This document shows positions 33,275 to 44,921 of a DNA stretch of 64,000 nt, piece by piece. This DNA comes from Balamuthia mandrillaris. Lineage: Eukaryota > Discosea > Longamoebia > Balamuthiidae. Numbering within the stretch: the stretch's first letter is position 1; each line of letters starts with the position of its first letter. Below the pieces are notes generated by a model that worked only from the letters and a program-made list of their open reading frames with translations, had not been told where the DNA came from and searched no databases. The stretch spans positions 5,001 through 69,000 of the forward strand of contig JAVKOQ010000036.1 of NCBI GenBank assembly GCA_031835245.1, given 5' to 3'. The position numbers and the translations under genes were made by a program.

Positions 33275-33672
33275 GTACGAAGAAACTTTTCCTCCTCTTC
33301 AGTTACCAGCTCTTCCTCCTCCTCCTCCTCTTCTTCTTCACCTTTGGCCTGCTCTACCTTTGCTTTGTCCTTTGGAGGAGCCGCCTCGGCTGCCTGCCCT
33401 CCTTCTCCAGCTTTCTTTTCCTCATCGCCGCTCCACCACCATTTGACCAAAGAGGGGTCGCTGGAGCGATACTCCCTCCTCTGTGCGAACGTCGTAGCGG
33501 CAGCAGTTGTTGTTGTGGCGGAAGAGGGGACGACCATCGACGATGCTGCCGCGGATGACGAAGAGAGCAACCCCAAATCTTCCAGAGAGGAAAAACGAGA
33601 GTGTGGCCGGAGCCGAAGGTAACCCCCTCCGGCGCTGCTCCTCGTCACAAGCGCGCTGCTACGACGTAACAT
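31818..33672 (-). CDS. MRPL4: Mitochondrial ribosomal protein uL4m
   Basis: Exons 33672-33279, 33154-32998 and 32847-31818 give 526 aa. The uL4 core is unmistakable: NVFLAPIRTDILHRVVIWQL, KTKSRSEVSGGGKKPWQQKG, GRARAGSIRSPLWRGGG, HIHAISPKDWSYDLPNKVQR and LRAALSLKYA. This protein lines the exit tunnel of the large mitoribosomal subunit. It is about 200 residues longer than usual. The front has a basic import-type leader and an Ala/Glu-rich acidic stretch. The C-terminus adds a Glu/Arg coiled coil (EREERLLERKREWRRMRK) and a poly-Gln end. Both introns are GT-AG and contain GA/CT repeats. Divergent from NOG1 and 54 bp from the kinase stop (convergent). Confidence 0.95.
33189..33272 (-). repeat. 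GAGAGAGAGC decamer units followed by (GA)n in uL4m intron 1
   Basis: Several copies of a 10-base unit and then a pure GA run; CT polarity on the gene's sense strand. Confidence 0.9.
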
Positions 33673-34168
33673 TGTGGCCTTTTTTATTTTTTTTTTTCCT
33701 CTTCCTCTTCCTCTTCGTCTCCTCCGCTGTTTCTTATTATTCTTCCTTTTCCTTTGCTGTAAAAAAATTAAGTCCGATAAAATTACCCCTCAAATAAATC
33801 ATTCCCAATGTAACCCAACGAAAGGTGTCGACATGCGAGGATGAGGATGCGGTGAAAAAAATGTGGAGTTTCCGCCCTTTTTCTTCTTTTCTTTTCTTTC
33901 TTTCCTAATTTTTGGTCCATTTTTTCTTTTCTTTTTTTTTTCGTGTAGCGGCCCGCACAGATTTAGACCTTCCGCGCGATTGGGATCGTTTTTTTTTTGT
34001 CCCCTCTCTCTCTCTCTGTTCGTGGGTGGTGATCCTTGCTGTTTACCGACCGTTCCCCTGTTGCTACATCAACGTTCATATCTTTCATCCGGATCCATCC
34101 AAGGATTATTCTTTTTTTTTTTAAACCCCTCCGTAGAGTGACACACAGCAACAAGACAGAAAAAAAAA
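33673..34168. promoter_or_regulatory. Divergent promoter, uL4m / NOG1, with TGTCGACA
   Basis: TGTCGACA at 33826-33833, roughly 155 bp from the uL4m start. T-rich runs follow on the NOG1 side. Confidence 0.45.
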
Positions 34169-36708
34169 ATGGTAGTCTACAATTTTAAGCAGATCCAGGT
34201 CGTCCCTTCGGCCAAGGACTTTGTGGACATTGTCTTGTCCATGACCCAACGCAAGACGCCCACCATCATCCACAAGCAATACCCCATCACCCGCATTCGG
34301 CAGTTTTACATGCGCAAAGTGAAGTACACGCAACAGAACTACCATGACCGTCTTTCACGCATCTTAGAGGACTTTCCTATGCTCGATGTACGTCTTCTTA
34401 TTTTTCTTGTTGTTCTCTCCCTCTCTCTCTCTCACCTCGCGTAGAACTCCGTTTACCTCCTTTCTCCTTCTTTCTTTCTTTATTGCTAATCTCTAACCAA
34501 ACGAACTCCGTTTTATTTATTTGTTCGTTTCTTGTTGTGATAAAAAAAGGATGTGCACCCCTTCTACGCCGATCTGATGAACATTCTCTATGACAAAGAC
34601 CACTACAAGCTGGCGTTGGGTCAGCTCAACACCGCCCGCCACCTCATCGACAACTTGGCCAAGGACTATGTGCGCCTTCTCAAATTCGGCGACTCCCTCT
34701 ATCGTTGCAAGCAGTTGAAGCGGGCAGCTCTCGGAAGGTATTGGAACGCACCCTTCTTCTTTTTTCACATTTTTCTTTCTTCTTATCTCTGCTGCCTACG
34801 CTTGTCCTCTTGTCCTGCTTCTCCGCTTTTCTTTATTCTTTCGCTTGGCTAACAAAAAAACAACAACGCATAGAATGTGCACTATAATGAAAAAGCAAGG
34901 AGCCAGTTTGGCGTATTTGGAGCAGGTAAGGCAGCATCTTGCCCGTCTTCCTGCCATCGACCCCAATGCTCGCAGCATTATCCTTTGCGGCTACCCCAAC
35001 GTCGGCAAGTCTAGTTTTATGAACAAAGTCACGCGTGCGGACGTGGACGTGCAGCCCTACGCCTTTACCACAAAATCTCTCTTCATCGGTCATTGCGACT
35101 ATAAATACCTGCGCTGGCAGGTACGCGTTCTTTCTTTTCTTTTTTTGCTTTCTTGTTCATTTTCCGTTCCACTTTCTTTGCGAACCTCTAGTCTCTTTGT
35201 TTTTCTTTGCTTGTCCTGTCTATGCCATTTTATACCGGGACTAAACTTAAGTAAACAAAAATGCAACTACAGATAATGGACACGCCAGGTATTCTGGATC
35301 ATCCTTTGGAAGAACGTAACACCATAGAAATGTTGTCCATCACGGCCTTGGCCCATCTTCGCGCGACCATCGTTTTCATAGTTGATATTTCAGAGCAATG
35401 CGGCCACTCCATCGAGGCTCAGCTATCTCTCTTCGACAGCATCCGGCCTCTCTTTGAGGGCAAACCCATTGTCATGGTAGTCAACAAGATTGATACCTGT
35501 CCTCTTGAGTCCCTTCGCGAGGACGCCAAACAGCTGTTGAGACGCTATGAGGATGAGATCCCTATCCTTCCCATGAGCACCCTGACCGAAGAGGGCATCA
35601 GCAAAGTCAAAGAACTGGTATGCCTTTGCTTTTCTTTTCTCGTTCACCTTTCATTTTCTTTGTTCGTTTCTCCTTTCTCATTTTTTTTTTTGCCTACAAA
35701 AAACAAAAGGCATGTGAGAAATTATTAGCACAAAGAGTGGACATGAAACTCAACACTCTCAAATCGGATAGCGTGCTTGGCAGACTCCACGTGGCCCTAC
35801 CGGCCCCTCGTGACGACCGCCAACGCCCGCCCGTCATTCCTCCCTCCGTCTTTCTCAAACGTGCCCAACAAAACAGCCACAGCGACTCTGAAGACGGTGG
35901 CGCAAGCAGCAGCAGTAGTCGAAAGCTTGAGAGGGAGCTCGTGACCTCTGCTGCTGTCGACCTCTACAACAAGGACTTTTGGAAGCAGGGCGAGGAGGAT
36001 CCCACATGGGACCCTACCGTCTTTGGCCCCGACTGGAGGAACCAATACGACCTCCCCGATGAGGAGTGGAAGTTTGATGCCATTCCCGAGATCCTGGACG
36101 GCATGAACGTGGCTGACTGGATAGATCCCGAGATCATGGCCAAGATTCGGCAGCTAGAGAGGGAGGAGGAAGGTCTTTTGGAAGAAGAAGAGAACAAGCA
36201 GCAGCTCGAAGAGGACATCTTTGCGCTCACCACGGAGGACATGCAGGCCATCAAGGAGCTGCGCAACCAACGTGCCCTCGCCAAGCTGCACCACCGCATG
36301 CACAAGGGCAAGAACCGCCCAGCGCTCCCGCAAAAGAACCAAAAGAGCACTGTGGCCGCGTTTGAGGAGCATCTCTCCGAGTTGGGCATTGACCCCTCCG
36401 TCGCGGCTGAGCGCGCCAGGGAGCGCTCTCGCTCCCGCACTCGCGTGGGAAGGAAGCGTGGCAGGGACGAGATGGAGGAGGGAGAGGAGAACAGGTCGTT
36501 GTCAAGGAAGCCGAGGAGCAAGACGCCGCATGAGGAGGGATTGAAGGACAAGCGGCAAAAGGTGGACGCAGAGAAGATTGCCAGGAAGGCGCAGCGAAAG
36601 TCCAACAAAGAGTCCAGAAAGGGAGAGGCCGATCGCACCATTCTGAACATGAAGCCCAAGCATTTGTTCTCTGGAAAGAGGGGCATCGGCAAGACCGACC
36701 GACGTTAA
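34169..36708 (+). CDS. NOG1: NOG1 nucleolar GTPase, 60S ribosome assembly factor
   Basis: Exons 34169-34387, 34550-34737, 34874-35120, 35273-35617 and 35710-36708 give 665 aa. [20 protein letters not shown] and [20 protein letters not shown] are the NOG1 N-terminal helical domain that enters the polypeptide tunnel of the maturing subunit. G motifs: GYPNVGKSS (P-loop), DTPGILDHP (G3) and NKID (G4). The C-terminal half carries AWDPEI-like DWIDPEI, a coiled coil and a basic tail ([29 protein letters not shown]). Known role: assembly and quality control of pre-60S particles in the nucleolus and nucleus. All splice junctions keep the frame. Confidence 0.97.
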
Positions 36709-37118
36709 GTTGTTTGAAAGTTTTTTACGACAAAACAAAGTCTTCTCTCTCTCTCCCTCTCTCTCCCTCTCCCCCTCTCTCTCTCCCTCTCTCCCTCTCT
36801 CTCTCTCTCGACTCTCCTGTCTTTTTGTCGACGAAAATAACGCAATAATTATTCGATATTTGCAAGATTATTCCATATTTTGCTTTTTGAGGAAAAGAGG
36901 AAAACAAGCGGCGGCGGCAGCACAAGAGCAGCTTCGCCAAGAGGAAGGAGGGGTGAGCCAGTTCTCCACTCCGGAGCCAAAGCACAACAACAACAACAAA
37001 AGCAACTAGTGGGAAAGCAGATCAGGGGAAGGACCTGTGCCTAATCTCAAGAAAAAAACAGAATAATATTTCATCCTGATCTATCGATCGAACAAGCAAG
37101 TGTAGGGAGAGGAAAGTT
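36709..37118. promoter_or_regulatory. NOG1 3' end / COQ1 promoter with CT repeat and GTCGAC
   Basis: A CT repeat lies at 36743-36809 and the palindrome GTCGAC at 36827-36832 (TTTTTGTCGACGAAAA). The latter is about 290 bp before the COQ1 start. Confidence 0.45.
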
Positions 37119-37283
37119 ATGAAAGCCTCCGTGTTGTTAGGCGGAAGAAGGAGCCTTGGCTGCGAGGCCTTCGCTCAGCGCTGCTTGGCGCTGCCCGTGC
37201 CGCGTGTTCACTCCCTACATTTCTCAGGAGCAAGAGGAGGAGCCTTGACCTTTCCTCTGCACGCGACAGTCACCCGATACGAG

Positions 37284-37323
<40 letters not shown>

Positions 37324-38771
37324 CTCTGCTTCTGTCTTCTCTATTTTTTCTCACTGCTTGCTTTAACCAAACGCATGTGTTTGTTTGTTTGTTTCGGCAG
37401 AGTTCCAATGTAGCGACCGCAACAAGAGAATACTGCAGCGGCCCATCCCCGAGGACAGAACCCAAAGAGGACCTCTCCGCTCTCTCCTCCTCCTTGTCCC
37501 GCTTCGCCAAACAGTTTCGAAAAGCCTCCTTTGATCTCTCCTCTCTCCCCTCTCTTCCTTCTTTTTCTCCCTCTTCCGCCTCTTCCTCTGCTTCCTCCTC
37601 TTCTGCTTCCACTTCTGCTGCCTCCCTTGCAAATGGAGTGACGGAGATGTTGCAGTCCCTTTGGCAAAGAGGGCTCAGCAACGGTAGCAACCATCCTGCC
37701 AACCCTTTGAAGGCGGCCCTTGCGGTCATCGAGGAGGACCTACGCTCCGTCAACCAGAACATAAGAAGGCAGATCAGCGACGCCACGGACAGGTCCAAGT
37801 TGGCCCAAATAGCCAGCTACTTCTTCAAGCTGGAGGGTAAACGGTTGCGACCGGTCGTGGTGCTGTTGGTCTCCAAAGCCACTACCGCACAGAACCTGGC
37901 CACACAACTCTCTTCCACTTCTTCCTTTTCTTCTTCTCCTTCAACATCTTCTTCTCCACATTCTCTCACTGATTCGGTAACCGCTAATGGTAGCGCATCA
38001 TCGTCATCAAAGGATCTGTCTCAGTACGTTTTACCAGAGGACGTGTTGAAGGGCATCAAAGTATCGGAGAAGCAAAGCAGCCTGGCTGAGATCATGGAAA
38101 TGATTCACACGGCCAGCCTCGTCCACGACGACATAATCGACGAGTCGGACACGCGTCGAGGCAGCCCTACAACTCATAAACTGTGGGGCACGAAGAAGGC
38201 TGTTCTCGCGGGAGACTTTTTGTTGGCTCGTGCCTCTGTCAAAATCGCGCGGCTGTATAACCACGAGGTCACGGAACTGCTGGCCACAGTCATTTCGCAC
38301 TTGGTGGAGGGAGAGTTCTTTCAGATGAAGGACGAAGACAGCGACAACTTTCAGCAATACCTCACGAAGACCTACCTTAAGACGGCCTCCCTCATCGAGA
38401 AGAGCAGCCGCTGTGCCGCTCTGCTGGGAGGAGCTGACAATGAGACTGTCTCAATTGCCACTGAGTATGGCAAGCATCTTGGCATGGCTTTCCAGGTACA
38501 CTCTTCGCTGTCTTATCCTTTTGAACCTTTCTTCTGTTTATTCTTGTTTGTGAATTACTCACCTTTCTTAATTCAACAAAAAAAGCTCATTGATGATATG
38601 CTTGACTTTACCAGCACTTCGGACAATCTTGGCAAACCGGCTGCGGTCGATCTCAGCTTAGGGTTGGCCACGGCACCGGTGCTTTACGCAATGGAGGAGT
38701 ATCCCGAAATGAGAAGCTTGATAGAGAGACGCTTCAAAGAAGAAGGAGACATCGACAAGGTTTGTTTGTTT

Positions 38772-38817
<46 letters not shown>

Positions 38818-39032
38818 GCTTTGTACTGTTCTTCTCTTTTGTAACTTGATGTGGGTTTGGGCATATCCAGGCGTGGACATTTGTTAGACAGAGCAACGGC
38901 ATTGAACGTACCTTCCTGTTAGCCAAGAAACACAGCCAAGAAGCGGCCTTGGCGGTCTCTAAGCTGGCGCCCTCACCAGCGAGGGATGCCTTGGTTTGGC
39001 TCGCTGATGCCGTTCTTCAACGCTCACGGTAA
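37119..39032 (+). CDS. COQ1: Mitochondrial trans-polyprenyl diphosphate synthase (ubiquinone side chain)
   Basis: Exons 37119-37283, 37401-38495, 38586-38759 and 38871-39032 give 531 aa. Makes the long isoprenoid chain of ubiquinone by adding isopentenyl diphosphate units. Catalytic motifs: KLEGKRLRPVVVLLVSKA, the first aspartate-rich motif VHDDIIDESDTRRG, GTKKAVLAGDFLLARAS and the second motif LIDDMLDFTSTSDNLGKP. The N-terminus is basic with few acids, consistent with import. A Ser-rich stretch (residues about 130-170) and another Ser-rich insert (about 265-295) interrupt the usual sequence and make it longer than family norm. Ends with the helix ALVWLADAVLQRS. Confidence 0.95.
38774..38814 (+). 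repeat. (CT)n in COQ1 intron 3
   Basis: A pure CT run; a second lies in intron 1 at 37287-37320. Confidence 0.9.
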
Positions 39033-40006
39033 AAAACAAACAAACAAACAGAACAAACTAAAAAACAATCCCCTGGTTCTTTTCTCTTTCTTTGCTCTCT
39101 TCTTCTTCTTCTTTTGGACGATATCAATCTTTTATTTATACCTCAGAACCCTTGTTTTGTTTTTCTTTGCATACAAAGCCTAAAACGAAAGACGGTCATG
39201 CTGGCGGTGGCCTTCTGTAAGTTGTCGTTCTCCTCCTTTGTCTTCTCCTTCTGCTTTCTTCTCCGTCGACGCTGAAAGGACAGAATTTGCCCTGCTTCAA
39301 CGGGGACCGACGCAATGTTGATCGATCAGATCAACCAATCCAGGTTGACCGGTTCAAACTCCGTAAGATGTCGACATATTTGACAAATAAGGAATTCAAA
39401 ATTGAAAACGAAATTCTTGAAAGGTTTAAACTTTTTAAATTTGAGGAAAGCAAAAAAAAAATTGGCCAACAATTAAAAAAAAAATAAAGGAGGCAAAGAA
39501 AAAAAAAATAAAATAACAAGGAACCAAATAAAAGGATTGTTGTTGTTGTTGGGTGGTTTGCTAGCAGGACATTGATTTTTTTTTTAAACAAAAGAGCTCG
39601 GTTGCCCTCTTGTGATTTATATATATTTTTTTGGAAGCGGCCAGTTTGAAGCCGGCCCACACGCAGAGACAAGTAGGGTTTTTCTTCACACCACCCTTTC
39701 TCTCTCTCCCTTTTGATTTTTTTTTTTTGTAAATGTTTGGTTACGGAAGAGAGAAGGGAGATGCGATGTTGTGGGCAAAGAATGTTGAGGAAATGAACGA
39801 CAATTTTTTTGATGAAGGAGGAAGGAAGCGGAGGAAGAAGAAAGAGGGAGAAGAGATGTTTTATTGCGTTGTTACGTTTTATTGATTTTTTTTATTTATT
39901 GCGGAAACTCATTTATTTTCCTCTCTTTCTTCTTTTTTCCTTGCGCAGATTATTTTGTTTTCCCTTGTCTTTATTTTACAACAAACCACTTGTGTGCATA
40001 GCGAAC
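39033..40006. promoter_or_regulatory. A/T-rich gap before the LRR gene with two GTCGAC sites
   Basis: GTCGAC at 39265-39270 and at 39370-39375 (ATGTCGACAT). Several A and T runs. No gene was recognised; open frames are low complexity. Confidence 0.4.
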
Positions 40007-42131
40007 ATGGAGGCTCCCCAAAAAAATGGTACATATCTTTCTACTCATATTTTCTTCTTTCTTTCTTGCTCTACTTTCATGGTCAACCTTTTAGCGTTAT
40101 CGTTGTTGCTGATTTCTTTCTTGTGGTTTCTTGCGGTTTTCCTTCTTTCTTTCTTGTCGTCTCTTTCTTTCTTACCGTTTCTTTTATCTTTCTTTCTTTT
40201 TTGTGGTCTCTCTTTTCTTTTTTTTTCTTGCTTCTTCTGCAACCGAAGATGAGGGCTCAGCGCCGGGCTCTCCTGCCATTGGCGAAAACGGGAAGAACAA
40301 AAAGGAAATCAAGAAACAGAAGAAGATAGAGAAAAATCGGAAAAAGAAGGAAAAGCAGTTGCAGAAGAAGAGGGAACAGGAAGACAAGAAGCGGGCCAAG
40401 CGAAACGCCAGCAAAGGCCCTGCTCCTACTAAGATGTCGTTAGAGACGCTCAACTCTCTGGTTGAGGGGTCTGACGTTATCAAGAACATGGAGCTCTGCG
40501 ACTTTAGTAGACATGAGCTCCTCGTTCTCCCCGAGAAGATTGGATTGCTCACGAACTTGCAGGTTCTCTATCTGTATGACAACAAGCTTAGTTCTTTGCC
40601 TCCCGCATTAGGTACTGTTATCTCTCGTTTTTTTTTTCTCTTTTTTTTTGGCTTTGTTTGTCGCTTCGTTTCGTTGCTGTTTTGCTTTTATTTTATGTTT
40701 GGCGCTTATGGTCAATGGCTATCAACAGGTGGTTTGACGAAACTTAAGAGTCTCGGACTGAACGAGAACAACCTTACTGTCCTCCCACCCGAAATTGGAA
40801 AGCTGAGTTCGCTGACCATGCTGGACTTGCGCTTCAACAAGCTCACAGCTATTCCTCAAGAGATTGGCAACTTGCGCGAGCTCCTCAAGCTCTTCCTGCG
40901 TTTCAACAAACTGACGGAGCTGCCGGAGGAGATCAGGTTCCTCACCAAGTTAGAGGTGATGAGCATTCGCAACAACAAGCTGCAGCGCATCCCTGATGGG
41001 TTGGGCAACCTACAAAGCCTGGAAGTGCTGGACCTGCAACACAACAACCTGACCACCTTCCCCTCCATAGGGCAGCTGAGAAAGCTGACCCTGCTGGACC
41101 TTCAGTACAACAACTTGGAAAAGCTGCCCGCTGGAGTGGGTCAGCTGAGAAACCTCACTCGTCTCCACCTCAAGTACAACCGCGTACGCGAGCTGCCAGA
41201 GGAGATAGGCGACCTGTCCCTGCTGCAGGAGTTAGACTTGGAGGGCAACCGCTTGGTATCGCTGCCTAAGCAGATTTGCAAGTTACGCTCGCTGTCCAAG
41301 CTCTACCTCAGTCGCAACGCGCTAAGCGAGCTGCCGGACGACATGGGAGAGCTGCGTAGCCTGGAAGAGCTCTTCTTAAACGACAACCAGCTGACCTCTC
41401 TCAACTCCCTGGTCAAGCTCTCCAACTTGCGCGTGCTGGACATCAGTAGCAACGAGCTGACCAAGCTGACGCCTAACATCGAGATGTTGACCAACCTGCA
41501 CGAGCTGCATGCCAGCGCCAACGAGCTGACCACTCTCGTTCCCGAGATCGGAAAGCTCACCAACCTCCGCCTCCTGGACTTCAACGATAACATGCTGCAC
41601 GCCCTCCCTCCTGAAATCGGCCAGCTGCAAGGCCTCAAGAAGCTCAACCTCGGCGGCAACCTCCTCAAGGAGCTGCCCGATGAGATTGGCAAGCTGGTAG
41701 GGCTGCAGGCCCTTCTCCTCCACTATAACAAGCTCACCAAGCTAACCTCTGAGATCGGAAAGCTCACCTCCCTGACCGAGCTCAACCTCGATGAGAACAA
41801 ACTCTCGGAGCTTCCGCGGGAGATGGGCAACATGGTCTCCATGGAGGTACTCACCTTCAACGACAATGATATCAACGACCTCCCCGATGAGCTCTACAAC
41901 CTCGACAACCTCAGGTTGTTTGGCATGGACGACAACCCCTTGGAGGATATTCCTCCGGAGATCACCGAGGGCGGCTCCCAGGCCGTTTTCAATTACCTCG
42001 GCGACCGTCTTTCGGAGACCTTGGGTTTGTACTTTTTTTTTCGTTTCTCTGCTTTCTTTTTTTTTCTCCCTCTCTTCTCTCGCCTTCGTTGCATCAACTA
42101 ACATTCATTCCTCTCCTTAGAATCCTCATAA
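40007..42131 (+). CDS. Leucine-rich repeat protein, SHOC2/PIRL-like, with basic N-terminus
   Basis: Exons 40007-40028, 40249-40611, 40729-42024 and 42121-42131 give 563 aa. After a Lys-rich coiled coil (KKQKKIEKNRKKKEKQLQKK) come about 20 leucine-rich repeats of 23 residues with the pattern LxxLxxLxLxxNxLxxLPxxIG, as in GKLSSLTMLDLRFNKLTAIP. This subtype is seen in SHOC2 and plant PIRL proteins and in many amoeboid protists, where it binds Ras-like GTPases or other partners. One repeat is short (FPSIGQLRKL). No kinase, TIR or membrane segment is visible. The first exon has only 22 nt and the last only 11 nt, coding three residues and the stop. The partner is unknown. Confidence 0.85.
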
Positions 42132-42714
42132 GACAAAAGTAATTCTAGTCTTCTCTTTGTTCTTCTTTTTCTCTCTTTATCAACCAAACCCCACAGCCCA
42201 CAAACAACTCAAACAACAAACCATTTTGCCACTGTCACCCTGCCATCCATCAGCCAACCCCCTTTTCTTTTATGCTCTCTTCATCGCCTCTTTTTTTTTT
42301 TTGCCTCCTGTTGTTTCAAACTCCTCATTACCACTGTTTGCCACTCTTTCTCTTATTGTTCCTGCTTCCACTTCAGCCCTCGTCTCTTTTTTTTTTGTTT
42401 TCCTTCTTTTCTATGTTCTTCTCTTCTTCTGCCAGTTTTGACCGTTCAAAAAAATTGTTGACAGAGAGCGCAGAAAGAGACCAAGGAGGAGAAAAACTCG
42501 GATTTGCAGAGTGGAATGAAAACAACAACAACAACAAAAAAAAAAAAAATTGAAGGAGCAAGAACAACAAAAAATGTGCGTCACTGTCAAGACAAATAAC
42601 GATCCAGTTGTGTTTGTACCATTTTATCGTGTAATATGAAGAAAAAAATGACCTTCTTCTATTTCTTTTGTTTTCTTTCTTTTTCTGTTTTGAGGTTTTT
42701 TTTAAAAAAACAGC
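42132..42714. other. Convergent 3' gap, nothing recognised
   Basis: Pyrimidine-rich sequence followed by A runs. It lies between the 3' ends of the LRR gene and the small Cys protein gene. Confidence 0.5.
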
Positions 42715-42957
42715 TTAACACATTTCGTCCTTGTAGCCATTCCTGTCTCCCCAGGCCTTATCCAGGACGGTGGTCGTTGTGGCAGAGATGCACTCGTCCC
42801 GTTGGACCAAGACCTTCCCGCAGTCCTTGCACACGATCTCGAACATCCGTACGTCCTCTATGCCATCAGCGCCTGGATTCTTGTCCACGAGGCGAGCGTT
42901 CTCCCTGGGATGCGCACAGGCCTTTTCCCCGCCGTTTCCGACGACGCTCCCGCTCAT
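42715..42957 (-). CDS. Small hypothetical Cys-containing protein
   Basis: An intronless frame of 80 aa on the minus strand. It has a CAHP pair, a hydrophobic strand FEIVCKDCGKVLVQR with a CxxC knuckle, and a C-terminal Cys. The CxxCG pattern suggests a single metal-binding knuckle, but I do not recognise the family. It shares a 219-bp divergent gap with the F-box gene, and that gap contains a GTCGAC site, which supports its being a real gene. It could also be the last exon of a longer gene. Confidence 0.45.
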   Translation of the reverse strand: MSGSVVGNGGEKACAHPRENARLVDKNPGADGIEDVRMFEIVCKDCGKVLVQRDECISATTTTVLDKAWGDRNGYKDEMC

Positions 42958-43176
42958 CGCTACTTACTTGCTGCTGCCTCGCCAAAGAGAGCGGTAATAT
43001 TTGAGGGAAAAGAAATGGCCAGGGAATGCACCGCAGCAAAAAAATGTCTCGGGGGTGCCCTGCGAATCTTCGTGAAGGAAACCGCCGCCGATGGTTGTCC
43101 TTGTCGACAAAAATCAAAACTGTGTTTGGGGTCAAAAAAAAAAAGTAGCACAGAGGAAGAACACACAACGCAAAAC
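42958..43176. promoter_or_regulatory. Divergent promoter with GTCGAC
   Basis: TTGTCGACAAAAAT: the palindrome is at 43103-43108, 69 bp before the F-box gene start. Confidence 0.45.
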
Positions 43177-43741
43177 ATGCTGAGACGTGCAGGGAACTTT
43201 GTGCTCTCTTATTTCCAGTCCGTACCCCCGCAGGAGGTAGAAGAGCAAGAGGAGGAAGCAGCACAACCACAACAACCCCAACAAAAACAAGAACAACAAC
43301 TTGCAGAACGAGATCAAGACCCACAACAAGTAGGGGAACACGTGGAAGCAATGCAAGAGGAAGCGGGACAAGAAAAGCTCGACGAGCAAGAACTACCGGC
43401 CGGCCCTCATTTCCCGTTCCTGGCACTTCCTTTGGAGCTGCAGGTTGAAGTGGTGAGTTGGGTGGCCAAGCAAGGCACGGGCCAAGACCTGCTGCACTGT
43501 TTCCTGGTCAGCAAAGCGTTTGGCCGCTCTTTGACAGTTGATGTCTTTTGGCGGAACTTATGCGTGGCTCTGTTCCCCGACTTTACTGGAGAGGAGAAGG
43601 AGCTTGAGGTATACAAGTTGCCGGACGGTAGGATCGCATGGAAGGCCGTTTGTCAGAGCCAAAGTACTATCATCTTCCCCTTCTCTCGTTGTTCTTATTT
43701 GTCTTATGTCGAATTTTCTTGGGTCTCTGCCTCTATTTCTC

Positions 43742-43808
<67 letters not shown>

Positions 43809-44577
43809 CTCGCACTCATTTTTAATCTTCTCTTCTCGTTTGTCCTAGTTTTGCAGACATTTATGTCTCTTTTCCCTCTTTTCTGTCCTTTGTTTCCTCT
43901 CTTTGTAGTTTTACATGACATGTCTCCATTGACTAACTCCACGTAGTTATGCACATCGAGCATCCACCCGACGTACTTAACTCTATAAAGGAGAAAAGTT
44001 TAGAGGTGGACAGCAGCAAACTGACAGTAACTAAAAAGCTAGGCAATTGGCGTCACTGCCGTGTTATCAGTTCTCGCACCTGGTGCAGTGGTTTGTCCTT
44101 CTCCTTCTCCTTCTCCTTCTCCTTCTCCTTCTCCTTCTCCTTCTCCTTCTCCTTCTCCTTCTCCTTCTCCTTCTCCTTCTCCTTCTCCTTCTCCTTCTCC
44201 TTCTCCTTCTCCTTCTCCTTCTCCTTCTCCTTCTCCTTCTCCTTCTCCTTCTCCTTCTCCTTCTCCTTCTAAAACGAAATAAAAACAGGAAAGCATTACT
44301 GGGAAGCAACAATCAATTACACCCGTGACCAAATCTTTCTGGGTATTGTTCCTCACAATGTTGAAGGAAACGTCCACGGCATTGTCGGCCACTCCAATCC
44401 AGGATGGTGCTTGATCCCTTATACTGGCGTTATTCTGGGTAACAGTTCTGAAGACAGGACGAATCCACAGCCAGCTGGTTACGAGTGGGTGAAGGCAGGC
44501 GATGTTATTGGCATGTTTCTGGATATTGATGCGGGTACATCTCTGTCTGTCTGTCTGTCTCTGTCTCTCTCTCTGTC

Positions 44578-44633
<56 letters not shown>

Positions 44634-44921
44634 TGTTATTCTGTTCTCTTCATCGCTCTTTTTTCTCTTTCCTGCTCTCTGCTATGTCTTTCTCTTAATG
44701 GCAAACCGCGGTTCTCCACGACAGGACATTTAGAATACTGGAGAAACGGAAAGTACTTGGCAGGCATTCACAACATGAAGAGCATCCAAACGCAAGGACC
44801 GTACTATGCCGCCGTGAGCTTGATGCACGAGGGAGAGAGCGTCACCTTCAACTTCTTCCCTTCCTCCCGACCAGCCGAACTCTCTGCAAGAATGAGGGCA
44901 CCCTCCGGACAGGCAAAGTAG
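43177..44921 (+). CDS. F-box / SPRY (B30.2) domain protein
   Basis: Exons 43177-43651, 43947-44090, 44289-44534 and 44725-44921 give 353 aa. After a Glu/Gln-rich N-terminus, FPFLALPLELQVEVVSWVAK ... LLHCFLVSKAFGRSL ... FWRNLC ... WKAV fits an F-box, the Skp1-binding part of SCF ubiquitin ligases. The C-terminal half is a SPRY domain: GKHYWEATINYTRDQIFLGI, GWCLIPYTGVILGN, YEWVKAGDVIGMFLDID and LEYWRNGKYLAG. F-box plus SPRY occurs in FBXO45-type ligases, where SPRY binds the substrate; substrate here is unknown. Intron 2 is nearly all hexanucleotide repeat. All four exons keep the frame. Confidence 0.85.
43741..43811 (+). repeat. (CT)n with TTCTCT interruptions in F-box gene intron 1
   Basis: About 70 bp of CT on the sense strand. 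Confidence 0.9.
44093..44271 (+). repeat. (CTTCTC)n hexanucleotide array in F-box gene intron 2
   Basis: About 29-30 near-perfect tandem copies of CTTCTC occupy about 180 of the 198 intron bases (44091-44288). The array is open in several frames, but splicing to AACAG|GAAAGC restores the SPRY domain, so it is intronic. Confidence 0.95.
44542..44632 (+). repeat. (CTGT)n / (CT)n repeat in F-box gene intron 3
   Basis: Mixed CTGT and CT repeats over about 90 bp. Confidence 0.9.
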
